A stretch of DNA of 64,000 nucleotides. Source: Actibacterium sp. Its GTDB lineage: Bacteria > Pseudomonadota > Alphaproteobacteria > Rhodobacterales > Rhodobacteraceae. The stretch is from positions 113,777-177,776 of the forward strand of contig JADQCB010000001.1 of the NCBI GenBank assembly GCA_016278325.1, in the 5' to 3' direction. How positions within the stretch are numbered: position 1 is the first letter of the stretch; each line of letters begins with the position of its first letter. Made by a program: the position numbers and the translations under genes. This document shows positions 46,743 to 54,549 of the stretch, piece by piece. Below the pieces are notes generated by a model, which made no database searches, was not told the DNA's origin, and saw only the letters and a list, made by a program, of their open reading frames with translations.

Positions 46743-47708
46743 CTATCCCCAGAGCGCAGCGCGCGGCGGATGCACCCCCTCCGCGTCGTAACGCAGCGGT
46801 TCGGCGCGGTCTTCGGCCAGAAGCATCGGCGCGTCAAGATCCGTCACCTCGGCCCCTTGTGCCAGCAGCACCGCCGGCGCCATCGCCAGCGACGAGCCGA
46901 TCATGCAGCCCACCATGATGCGATATCCCGACGCCCGGGCCGCGTCGCGCAGCGCCAGCGCCTCGGTCAGGCCGCCGGTCTTGTCCAGCTTGATGTTCAC
47001 GAAATCATACTTGCCCTTCAACCCGGGAAGCGAGGCGCGATCATGGCACGATTCGTCGGCGCAGACCGGCAAAGGCCGGGCGATCTCGGCCAGCATGTCG
47101 TCATCACCGGCCGGCAAGGGCTGTTCCACCAGTTCCACGCCCAACCGGACCAGGTGCGGCGCAAGATCCGAATAGATTTCCGCATCCCAGCCCTCGTTCG
47201 CATCGACGATGATGCGCGATTTCGGGGCCCCGTCGCGCACGGCCTCCAGCCGGGGCATATCGTCGGGTGTGCCCAGCTTGACCTTGAGCAGCGGGCGGCT
47301 GGCATGGCGGGCGGCGGCCGCGCGCATCCTGTCGGGCGCCTCCAGCGACAGGGTGAAGGCGGTGACCTGCGGCACCGGGGCCGCCAGGCCCAGCAGCTCC
47401 CAGACGCGCAGGCCGCGGCGTTTCGCCTCGAGATCCCACAGCGCGCAATCGACCGCGTTCCGGGCGGCGCCCGCAGGCAGGGCCGATTGCAGCGCGGTGC
47501 GATCCAGCGGCAGGTCAAGACCCTCGATCTGGGCGGTGACGCTTTCCAACGTCTCGTCATAGCGGGCATAGGGCACGCATTCGCCGCGGCCCTCGACCCC
47601 GTTGTCACCAATTCGCACGCTCAGCACCTTCGCCTCGGTGCGCGACCCGCGCGAGATGGTGAAGGCCTCGGCCAGACGGAAACTTTCGGGCGTGACGGTC
47701 AGATCCAT
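46743..47708 (-). CDS. dgcA: N-acetyl-D-glutamate racemase DgcA / dipeptide-epimerase family
   Basis: 321-residue enolase-superfamily enzyme (muconate-lactonizing subgroup). The catalytic KxK is in RPLLKVKLG, metal ligands are IVDANEGWD, ELVEQPLP and VCADESCH, and the second Lys is in NIKLDKTGG. By sequence it could be an L-Ala-D/L-Glu epimerase; its position next to dgcN fits the D-glutamate pathway (D-Glu to N-acetyl-D-Glu to N-acetyl-L-Glu) known in marine Proteobacteria. AGGGAC precedes the ATG at 47708 with seven-base spacing; an ATG at 47714 overlaps it. Confidence 0.88.
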   Translation of the reverse strand: MDLTVTPESFRLAEAFTISRGSRTEAKVLSVRIGDNGVEGRGECVPYARYDETLESVTAQIEGLDLPLDRTALQSALPAGAARNAVDCALWDLEAKRRGLRVWELLGLAAPVPQVTAFTLSLEAPDRMRAAAARHASRPLLKVKLGTPDDMPRLEAVRDGAPKSRIIVDANEGWDAEIYSDLAPHLVRLGVELVEQPLPAGDDDMLAEIARPLPVCADESCHDRASLPGLKGKYDFVNIKLDKTGGLTEALALRDAARASGYRIMVGCMIGSSLAMAPAVLLAQGAEVTDLDAPMLLAEDRAEPLRYDAEGVHPPRAALWG

Positions 47709-47718
47709 GCGCATGTCC

Positions 47719-48720
47719 CTAAAGCGATTGAAGCGCATCGACCAGGCGCCCGGCGCCCTGGCGGAACGGGTCAACCGCGGGAAGCCCCATACGCGTCTCG
47801 ATCGCGGCCAGGCAGGCCAGCGCCTCGTCCTCGCCCAGCGCGGCGGTATTGACCGAAATGCCGACGACCCGGCAATCGGGATTGGCGATGCGTGCCAGTG
47901 GCAGGGCGGTGTCGCGCAGCGCCTCAAGTGTCGGCAGATCATAGCCCGGCAGGCCGCGCATATGGGTGCGGGTCGGCTCGTGGCTCAGGATCAGCGCGTC
48001 GGGCTGGCCGCCATGGATCAGCGCCATGGTCACGCCCGAATAGGAAACGTGGAACAGGCTGCCCTGCCCTTCGATCATGTCCCAGTGATCGTCGTCGTTG
48101 TCGGGGGTCAGCCATTCGATCGAGCCGGCCATGAAATCGGCCACCACCGCGTCCAGCGGAACCCCATCGCCGGTGATGAGAATCCCGGTCTGCCCGGTGG
48201 CGCGGAAGCTGGATTTCATGCCGCGCTTCTTCGCTTCCAGGTCCATCGCCAGCGAGGTATACATCTTGCCCACCGAACAATCGGTGCCCACCGCCAGGCA
48301 CCGCTTGCCGCTGCGCCTTTCGCCATTGGCGATCGGATATTTGACCTCCGGCACCCGCACGTCATGCAGGTCGCGGTCGCAGGATCGGGCCACGGCGACA
48401 AGATCTTCCTCGTCGCGCAGCAGGTTGTGCAGGCCCGAGGCCAGGTCGAACCCTTCCTCAAGCGCGTCGATCAGGACACGCTTCCATGCCTTGCTGATAA
48501 CGCCGCCCCGGTTGGCCACGCCGATCACCAGCGTTTTCGCCCCGGCGGCTTTCGCCTCGGCCAGGGTCATGTCGGTGAGGCCCAGATCGGCCTTGCAGCC
48601 CTCCATCCGGAACTGACCCACGGCATTGTCCGGACGCCAATCCTTGATGCCTTGCGCCACCTTGGCGGCAAGCGCGTCCGGCGCATCGCCCAGAAACAGC
48701 AGATAGGGTGTCTTGATCAT
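47719..48720 (-). CDS. dgcN: DUF1611-family protein DgcN (D-glutamate N-acyltransferase)
   Basis: 333 residues. A DUF1611-type P-loop-like domain: the Gly-rich CLAVGTDCSVGKMYTSLAMDLEAKKRG, ATGQTGILITGDGVPLDAVVADF, and the N-terminal PYLLFLGDAPDALAAKVAQGI. DgcN proteins acetylate D-glutamate in marine Proteobacteria. GGGAG precedes the start at 48720. The frame continues upstream to 48939 through the repeat region, but without similarity. It is the first gene of the operon with dgcA and the transaminase, divergent from mcl1. Confidence 0.87.
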   Translation of the reverse strand: MIKTPYLLFLGDAPDALAAKVAQGIKDWRPDNAVGQFRMEGCKADLGLTDMTLAEAKAAGAKTLVIGVANRGGVISKAWKRVLIDALEEGFDLASGLHNLLRDEEDLVAVARSCDRDLHDVRVPEVKYPIANGERRSGKRCLAVGTDCSVGKMYTSLAMDLEAKKRGMKSSFRATGQTGILITGDGVPLDAVVADFMAGSIEWLTPDNDDDHWDMIEGQGSLFHVSYSGVTMALIHGGQPDALILSHEPTRTHMRGLPGYDLPTLEALRDTALPLARIANPDCRVVGISVNTAALGEDEALACLAAIETRMGLPAVDPFRQGAGRLVDALQSL

Positions 48721-48842
48721 CGGCACATCTCCCGGTGTGGTTCTGACCGAGTCTAGCAGCATGAACGGGGATATCATGTCAAACTTGCTACCACTTCCGA
48801 TCGGGCGCGAAAGAAGTTTCGAGATTTGCGCCAGTTTTCCGA

Positions 48843-48902
48843 AGATCGTCCCGCCTGGCCACGCCCGGGCGGGACGATCTGCGCGACAAGGCGGGACGGT
48901 TT
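48843..48902. promoter_or_regulatory. Three-copy GGCGGGACG element between dgcN and mcl1
   Basis: AGATCGTCCCGCC (48843-48855) and GGCGGGACGATCT (48868-48880) form a perfect 13-base inverted repeat with a 12-base gap. A third copy, GGCGGGACGGTTT (48890-48902), repeats the right arm 22 bases on, two helical turns. This is the expected form of a regulator site in a divergent promoter region. TTGAAG (48922) and TATCGA (48945) could be the mcl1 promoter. It is also a possible RNA hairpin. Confidence 0.6.
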
Positions 48903-48993
48903 GAAACCGCGAAATCGCCGCTTGAAGCAATATGCGCAATATTCTATCGAACCCGCAAAGCGCACGGCAACTTCCTTAGCAAGAGGCGTCTTC

Positions 48994-49950
48994 ATGAGCT
49001 TCCGCATTCAACCTGCCCCCCCTGCCCGCCCCAATCGCTGCCAGCTTTTTGGCCCCGGATCGCGCCCGGCGATCTTCGAGAAGATGGCCGGCAGCGACGC
49101 CGACGTGATCAACCTGGACCTGGAGGACAGCGTCGCCCCTGACGACAAGCCGCAATCCCGCGACAACATCGTGCAGGCGATCGGCGGGATCGACTGGGGC
49201 CGGAAGCTGCTGAGCGTCCGGATCAACGGTCTGGACACGCCCTGGTGGTATCGCGACGTGGTGGACCTGCTGGAAAAGGCCGGCGAGCGGCTCGACCAGA
49301 TCATGATCCCCAAAGTGGGCTGCGCCGCCGACATCTACGCGGTCGACGCGCTGGTGACCGCGGTCGAGCGCGCGACGGGGCGCCAGAAGCCGATCGGTTT
49401 CGAAGTCATCATCGAAAGCGCGGCCGGCATCGCCCATGTTGAGGAAATCGCTGCCGCCTCGCCCCGACTGACGGCCATGAGCCTGGGGGCCGCCGATTTC
49501 GCCGCCTCGATGGGGATGGCCACCACCGGCATCGGCGGCACGCAGGAAAACTATTACATGCTGCACGACGGCGCCAAGCACTGGGCCGATCCCTGGCACT
49601 GGGCGCAGGCGGCCATTGTCGCGGCCTGCCGGACGCATGGCGTTCTGCCGGTGGATGGCCCGTTCGGCGATTTCGGCGATGACGAGGGTTTCCGCGCCCA
49701 GGCGCGCCGGTCGGCCACGCTGGGAATGGTCGGCAAATGGGCGATCCACCCCCGGCAGGTCGCGCTTGCGAACGAGGTGTTCACCCCCTCGGACGCGGCT
49801 GTCGCCGAGGCGCGCGAGATCCTGGCCGCGATGCAAGAGGCCAAGGCCAAGGGCGAAGGTGCAACGGTCTACAAGGGCCGGTTGGTGGACATCGCCAGTA
49901 TAAAGCAGGCCGAGGGGATCGTTCGACAGGCCGAAATGATCGCTGGCTGA
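48994..49950 (+). CDS. mcl1: L-malyl-CoA/beta-methylmalyl-CoA lyase
   Basis: 318 residues, same length as R. sphaeroides Mcl1 and nearly identical in the stretches I remember: MSFRIQPAPPARPNRCQLFGPGSRP, VINLDLEDSVAPDDK, SVRINGLDTPWWYRDVV, IMIPKVGCAADIYAVDALV, and GAADFAASMGMATTGIGGTQENYYML. HpcH/HpaI TIM barrel with the metal-binding Glu/Asp. It splits L-malyl-CoA to acetyl-CoA and glyoxylate, and methylmalyl-CoA to propionyl-CoA and glyoxylate, as in the ethylmalonyl-CoA pathway. AAGAGG precedes the ATG. No other pathway gene is in the window. Confidence 0.95.
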   Translation: MSFRIQPAPPARPNRCQLFGPGSRPAIFEKMAGSDADVINLDLEDSVAPDDKPQSRDNIVQAIGGIDWGRKLLSVRINGLDTPWWYRDVVDLLEKAGERLDQIMIPKVGCAADIYAVDALVTAVERATGRQKPIGFEVIIESAAGIAHVEEIAAASPRLTAMSLGAADFAASMGMATTGIGGTQENYYMLHDGAKHWADPWHWAQAAIVAACRTHGVLPVDGPFGDFGDDEGFRAQARRSATLGMVGKWAIHPRQVALANEVFTPSDAAVAEAREILAAMQEAKAKGEGATVYKGRLVDIASIKQAEGIVRQAEMIAG

Positions 49951-50021
49951 AACCCTTTGGGATCGCGCGGATCGAACGGCGCGGCGGGGCCATATCCGGA
50001 CGTGCGAGGCGGAAAACAAAA

Positions 50022-50053
50022 CGCGGCCCCGGGACGTTATCCCGAGCGCCGCG
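50022..50053 (+). terminator. Hairpin after mcl1
   Basis: CGCGGC-CC-CGGGA-CGTTA-TCCCG-AGC-GCCGCG: a two-part stem, about 70 bases after the mcl1 stop. The rest of the 271-base gap (49951-50221) has an AT-richer stretch at 50085-50170 and no gene. Confidence 0.4.
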
Positions 50054-50221
50054 ATACTTGCCAAAAAATTCGGATGCCACCACTCACGGAATCATCCTGA
50101 CTTGTAATGACAGATATTTGAACCATACGGCACAAATTGTCAACGTGATAATTTTTACCCTCTGGGCTTTGCCGATACCTTCATGCTATCGCTTGGGGAT
50201 ATCGAGTAGCCAGGCAAGCCA

Positions 50222-50524
50222 ATGGACAAGTTGAACAAGATCGCCCAATTGCGCGAACTCCTTCATGATATGGAACGCGATGTCGGCCTGGAAAGGCTGA
50301 GCGAGGCCGAATGGAAAGTTTTCCTGGCCGCGCGCCATCTGACCGAGGCCCCCGGCGACGTGGTGGAAACCGACCGAATCCGCAACCACCGGCTGGCCCG
50401 GTCGATCGCGCAGGCGACCTATCACCGCGCCCTGCGGGCGCTGGTCGACATGGGCCTTCTCGAACGGGCCGAAGGGTCGAAGGCCAAGACCTATTCGGTG
50501 CGGGCCGACATGGCCGGGCGTTGA
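50222..50524 (+). CDS. Small winged-helix-like protein of unknown function
   Basis: 100 residues, mostly helical. The segment DRIRNHRLARSIAQATYHRALRALVDMGLLERAEGSKAKTYSVR looks like a winged helix-turn-helix, with the last strand as the wing, so DNA binding is likely but not certain. An amphipathic N-terminus (MDKLNKIAQLRELLHDMERD) could be a dimer helix. It precedes the membrane-protein gene on the same strand by 65 bases. I do not recognise a named family. Confidence 0.7.
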   Translation: MDKLNKIAQLRELLHDMERDVGLERLSEAEWKVFLAARHLTEAPGDVVETDRIRNHRLARSIAQATYHRALRALVDMGLLERAEGSKAKTYSVRADMAGR

Positions 50525-50588
50525 GGCGCGCTGCCGCTTGCCTGCCCCCCGCAACGATCGGCCCCAGATCCGCGGTCGCGTGAACGAC

Positions 50589-51179
50589 ATGCTGCGCGGA
50601 ACATCGATTCGAGATTCGACGACAAGTTTTGCCGTCATCGTCGCGGCCTATGTTCTGTCGCATGGCATCACGACCTTTCTTGTGACTCCGGTTCAGGGCT
50701 ATTTCCTGGCCGAGATCACCGTTTTCGCAAGCCTGGTCTACCTGCCGCACGGGGTGCGTGTCCTTTCGACCTGGCTGATCGGGCCGAAAGCCTTTCTTCC
50801 GCTTTTCGCAGGCGGGGTGGTGTCGGCGCTGATGTTCACGCCGGGGGCGCTCGACCCGGCATGGGTCCCGGCTGTCATGAAATCCACCGCTGTCGGCGCC
50901 TTGTCGGCACCGCTGGCCTTCGCGCTGTTGCGGCTGGCCGGTGGCATGCGGATTTCGGCCAACCGGCGCCGGATCGACTGGAAATCGCTGGTTCTGGCCG
51001 GTGTCGTGGCCTCGGGCATCAATTCGGCCGGGCAGGCGCTGGTCCATGGCGCGCGGTTCCCGTCGGCAGATGCCGTTGCGGTGGTGGCCGTTTACGCCAT
51101 CGGCGACCTGATCGGCCTGCTCGTCACCATGGTCGCGCTGATGATGATATTTCGCTGGATCCGGCGGATGAAAGGATGA
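50589..51179 (+). CDS. Membrane protein of unknown function
   Basis: 196 residues from ATG 50589 (GTG 50580 and TTG 50538 are alternatives; no clear ribosome binding site). About five hydrophobic segments: SFAVIVAAYVLSHGITTFLV, AEITVFASLVYLPHGVRVL, PLFAGGVVSALMF, STAVGALSAPLAFALLRLAG, and a C-terminal pair ending LIGLLVTMVALMMIFRWI. VYLPHGVRVL...LIGPKAFLPLF faintly recalls MASE1-type sensor membrane domains, but no signalling domain follows. The gap 51180-51337 holds no gene. Confidence 0.72.
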   Translation: MLRGTSIRDSTTSFAVIVAAYVLSHGITTFLVTPVQGYFLAEITVFASLVYLPHGVRVLSTWLIGPKAFLPLFAGGVVSALMFTPGALDPAWVPAVMKSTAVGALSAPLAFALLRLAGGMRISANRRRIDWKSLVLAGVVASGINSAGQALVHGARFPSADAVAVVAVYAIGDLIGLLVTMVALMMIFRWIRRMKG

Positions 51180-51337
51180 CACCATCTTTCACCCTGCCTA
51201 TCTGCGCAGTGTTCATTTGATATGGGATCGCGTTGCGCCTATCTTGGCCCATGCGCAAGCTTCTGACGCGACCTGCCGGGCCAGCGGCCCGAACGCGGCG
51301 CGCCCGACATGAAAGACGCCAGGTTTTCTGAACCAGT

Positions 51338-51433
51338 ATGGGAAATTCGATCTTGGACACGGGACTGCAGAAGCTGGCGTATTTCCTGCTGATCGCATTG
51401 ATCCTGTATGTCACCGTTTCCGGGGGGGCATGA
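51338..51433 (+). CDS. 31-residue hydrophobic peptide overlapping xpaC
   Basis: ATG 51338 to TGA 51433 encodes 31 residues: MGNSILDTGLQKLAYFLL then a hydrophobic stretch ending TVSGGA. One membrane helix (about residues 13-27) fills most of it. Its stop overlaps the ATG of the next gene (ATGA), as in coupled bacterial genes. The conserved spacing suggests a small membrane subunit made with the XpaC-like protein. I recall similar short leaders in related loci only vaguely. Confidence 0.6.
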   Translation: MGNSILDTGLQKLAYFLLIALILYVTVSGGA

Positions 51434-52317
51434 TGGCGCAGCGCTTTGGCGGACAATTCAGCCCCGATGGCAAGCCGCCACAAACTCCGCCACCGTCACG
51501 GCACCCGTTTCACGGCAAGACCCGCAGCCGCGCGGGGGGCCGCGTCAACCTTCTGTTCATCGCCCCGTTGCCGCTTGTCTTCACGGCCTTCACGTCGGAT
51601 CCGCCGGGCCTTGCGCGCGACCTTGCCGCCTTCGGGGTGCTGATCCTTGCCGCCTGGCTGACCCGAGAGGGGTTGAAGGCAGAGGATGCCTATCATGCCC
51701 GGCGCATTGCCCGGCGCCCGGCGATTCCGCGCAAGATGTTCGGCGCGGCGCTGACCGGGGCCGGGCTGTTCCTGGCCGGGCTGGGACCGCAAGGCGGGGT
51801 GCTGAACCCGCTCATTTTCGCCGGGCTGGGGATGGTTCTGCACGGCTTTTCCTTCGGGCTGGACCCGTTGAAGGACAAGGGCGTCGAGGGGATCGACAGC
51901 TATCAGCAGGATCGCGTCGCCCGCGTCGTCGACGAGGGCGAGAAATACCTGACAAGCATGCGCGAGGCGATCCAGCGGGCCGGCGACCGTGCCCTGATCG
52001 CGCGGGTCGAGGCGTTCCAGGCGACCGCGCGAGAGATGTTCCGAACCGTCGAGAACGACCCGCGAGACCTGACCGCGGCGCGCAAATATCTTGTCGTCTA
52101 CCTGATGGGCGCGCGCGACGCGACGATCAAGTTCGCCGACATCTACGCCCGCAATCGCGATGCGCAGGCGCGCAGCGATTACGAGGCGCTTCTGAGCGAC
52201 CTGGAACAGAACTTTTCCAAACGAACGCGCGACCTGATGCTCGATGACCGCGCCGACCTGAATGTAGAGATTGAAGTGCTGCGCGAAAGATTGCAGCGTG
52301 AAGGCGTGCGATCGTGA
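51430..52317 (+). CDS. XpaC-like (5-bromo-4-chloroindolyl phosphate hydrolysis) family protein
   Basis: 295 residues. Basic N-terminus, then two pairs of hydrophobic segments (about 39-57, 62-78, 96-114 and 119-140), and a cytoplasmic helical C-terminal half (DSYQQDRVARVVDEGEKYLTSMREAIQRAGDRALIARVE) rich in charged residues. The family is named for a Bacillus phenotype; its role is thought to be envelope stress rather than phosphatase activity. It stands directly before telA, as xpaC and yaaN do in Bacillus. ATG 51430 or 51433 may be used. Confidence 0.82.
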   Translation: MMAQRFGGQFSPDGKPPQTPPPSRHPFHGKTRSRAGGRVNLLFIAPLPLVFTAFTSDPPGLARDLAAFGVLILAAWLTREGLKAEDAYHARRIARRPAIPRKMFGAALTGAGLFLAGLGPQGGVLNPLIFAGLGMVLHGFSFGLDPLKDKGVEGIDSYQQDRVARVVDEGEKYLTSMREAIQRAGDRALIARVEAFQATAREMFRTVENDPRDLTAARKYLVVYLMGARDATIKFADIYARNRDAQARSDYEALLSDLEQNFSKRTRDLMLDDRADLNVEIEVLRERLQREGVRS

Positions 52318-52350
52318 CAGCGATGCGCGCCGATCATTGGAGTGATTGAT

Positions 52351-53538
52351 ATGTCCGACACGATTCGTGGCAAGGCCGAACAGGATCTTGCCGAGGTCGA
52401 AAAGCTGACCTCCGCATTGCTGCCCGAACCGGCGAAGGATGTCGCCGCCCTGCCGCAGGCCGAAGGCCCCGGCGCCGACGCGATCCGCAAGCGGATGGAC
52501 GAGATCGACATCACCGATACCAATTCGATCATCGCCTTCGGCTCGGCCGCGCAGGCCGAATTGCAACAGATCAGCCAGGCGATGCTGACCGATGTGCGCA
52601 ACAAGGATGCCGGGCCGGCCGGCGACAGCCTGCGCCAGATTGTCACCACGATCCGCGGCTTCTCGGTTTCCGAGCTGGATGTCCGTCGCTCGCGCAGCTG
52701 GTGGGAAAGACTGCTGGGCCGCACCGCGCCCTTCGCCAGGTTCCTGGCCCGTTTCGAAACGATCCAGGATCAGATCGACAAGATCAGCGACAATCTTCTG
52801 ACGCATGAACACAAGCTGATGAAGGACATCAAGGCGCTCGACAATCTCTACCTCAAGACCCTCGAATTCTACGACGAGCTGGCGCTTTACATCGCCGCGG
52901 GCGAGGAAAAGCTCGGCCAGTTGGACGAACAGACAATTCCCGACATGCAAAAGCAGGTCGAGGCCGCCCCCGAAGCCGATCAGGTGATCAAGGCGCAGGA
53001 ATTGCGCGACCTGCGCGCGGCGCGCGACGATCTGGAACGCCGCGTGCACGACCTCAAGCTGACGCGCCAGGTCACGATGCAGTCGCTGCCCTCGATCCGG
53101 CTGGTGCAGGAAAACGACAAGTCGCTGGTGACCAAGATCAGCTCGACCCTGGTCAATACGGTGCCGCTGTGGGAAACGCAGCTGGCCCAGGCGGTCACGA
53201 TCCAGCGGTCTCGCGAGGCGGCCGAGGCGGTGCGCGGCGCCAACGATCTGACCAACGAGCTGCTGACCGCCAATGCCGAGAACCTGCAACAGGCCAACCG
53301 CGTCGTCCGCCAGGAGATGGAGCGCGGTGTCTTCGACATCGAAGCGGTGAAATCGGCGAACGCGACACTCATCGCGACGATCGAGGAAAGCCTTCAGATC
53401 GCCGATGAAGGCAAGGCCAGGCGCGCCGCCGCAGAGGAAGAGCTTCGCAAGATGGAAACGCAACTGCGCGATACGCTGGTCGCCGCGAAATCGCCGCGCA
53501 CCGGCGCGGCGGACGCGACGGACGGCGCGGATATCTGA
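52351..53538 (+). CDS. telA: TelA-family toxic anion resistance protein
   Basis: 395 residues, nearly all helical. The TelA family signature SRSWWERLLGRTAPFARFLARFETIQDQIDKISDNL and QDLRDLRAARDDLERRVHDLKLTRQVTMQSLPSIRLVQENDKSL are visible, and the C-terminal region is a coiled coil. TelA was named for tellurite resistance; the biochemical function is unknown. Coupled to the XpaC-like gene by 33 bases. ATG 52351 follows GGAG by eight bases; a GTG three codons upstream is the alternative. Confidence 0.9.
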   Translation: MSDTIRGKAEQDLAEVEKLTSALLPEPAKDVAALPQAEGPGADAIRKRMDEIDITDTNSIIAFGSAAQAELQQISQAMLTDVRNKDAGPAGDSLRQIVTTIRGFSVSELDVRRSRSWWERLLGRTAPFARFLARFETIQDQIDKISDNLLTHEHKLMKDIKALDNLYLKTLEFYDELALYIAAGEEKLGQLDEQTIPDMQKQVEAAPEADQVIKAQELRDLRAARDDLERRVHDLKLTRQVTMQSLPSIRLVQENDKSLVTKISSTLVNTVPLWETQLAQAVTIQRSREAAEAVRGANDLTNELLTANAENLQQANRVVRQEMERGVFDIEAVKSANATLIATIEESLQIADEGKARRAAAEEELRKMETQLRDTLVAAKSPRTGAADATDGADI

Positions 53539-53541
53539 AAG

Positions 53542-54483
53542 GTGGGGGCATCGGGCAACAGGGTGCGGCTCGGCCCGCTGGTCCTGGCGCTGGCCATGGC
53601 GGGCTGCGTCGCGGCACCGCCCGTCCGCTCGCCCGCGCCGGAGCCGCGCCCGGATCTGCCCGCACCGCAGCCATCGGACGAAAGCAGGGCCCTGGCCGCC
53701 TATTACCGCGGCGTCGAGAACAACCTGACGGCACGCGGCCTGATGCGCACCGATGGCGGCGGGCCGGATGTGCCCTTTTCCAAGCGCCAGCTGGTCGAGG
53801 ATTTCATCCGGATCGCGCTTTACGACGAATATGTCACCAATGGCGCGGCGATGATCCCCCATGCCACCGAAAGCCAGCTGCGCCGCTGGGAGATCCCGGT
53901 TCGGATGGGGCTGGTCTTCGGCGACACCATCCCCGAGGCGCAGCGCCGCGAAGATCGCGCCACCATCCGCCGGTATGCCCGCCGCCTGTCGCGCGTCACC
54001 GGCCATCCGATCAGCCTTGGCACGCCGGACAATGCGAATTTCCAGATCCTCGTGCTGAACGAGGATGAGCGCCTTGCCTTTGCGCCGGCCCTGGAACGCC
54101 TGGTGCCGGGAATCGACCGCATGGCGGTAAGGACGATCATCAGGATGCCGCGCTCCACCTTCTGCCTGGTCTTCGCCTTTTCCAAGGGCGACTCCGCCAG
54201 CTATTCCCGTGCGGTGGCGGTGATCCGGGGCGAGCATCCGGACGCGCTGCGCAGATCCTGCATCCATGAGGAACTGGCCCAGGGGCTTGGCCTGGCAAAT
54301 GACAGCCCGACCGCGCGGCCCTCGATCTTCAACGACGACGAGGAATTCGCATTGCTGACCCGGCATGACGAGATGCTGCTCAGGATGCTTTATGACCCGC
54401 GGCTTGAACCCGGCATGCGCGCCGACGAGGCGCGCCCGATCCTGCGGCAAATCGCCGATGAATTGCTGGGCGGCGACAGCTGA
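53542..54483 (+). CDS. DUF2927 lipoprotein
   Basis: 313 residues from a GTG start. Lipobox AMAGC (Cys at about residue 22), then a Pro-rich linker and the DUF2927 domain. It contains RRSCIHEELAQGLGLANDSP, which looks like a zinc-peptidase HExxx motif without the second His; NDDEEFALLTRHDEMLLRMLYDP follows. A peptidase-like fold is possible. Three bases after telA. Function unknown. Confidence 0.85.
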   Translation: MGASGNRVRLGPLVLALAMAGCVAAPPVRSPAPEPRPDLPAPQPSDESRALAAYYRGVENNLTARGLMRTDGGGPDVPFSKRQLVEDFIRIALYDEYVTNGAAMIPHATESQLRRWEIPVRMGLVFGDTIPEAQRREDRATIRRYARRLSRVTGHPISLGTPDNANFQILVLNEDERLAFAPALERLVPGIDRMAVRTIIRMPRSTFCLVFAFSKGDSASYSRAVAVIRGEHPDALRRSCIHEELAQGLGLANDSPTARPSIFNDDEEFALLTRHDEMLLRMLYDPRLEPGMRADEARPILRQIADELLGGDS

Positions 54484-54488
54484 ACGGC

Positions 54489-54517
54489 GTGGCAACTGCC
54501 GCGCGCGGCATTATACT
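54489..54517 (+). promoter_or_regulatory. Promoter in front of the SPFH gene
   Basis: GTGGCA (54489-54494), 17 bases, TATACT (54512-54517), about 32 bases before the start at 54550. Four and five of six match consensus. It suggests a second transcription start within the cluster. Confidence 0.5.
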
Positions 54518-54549
54518 GGCAGTGTGACGACAACCCGAAGGGCAAGACC

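Noticed and set aside
51496..54495. A 999-codon open frame on the minus strand opposite xpaC, telA and the DUF2927 gene
   Set aside because: It spans three plus-strand genes with recognisable families. Its composition (rich in His, Arg, Gly, Gln) is typical of GC-driven antisense frames.
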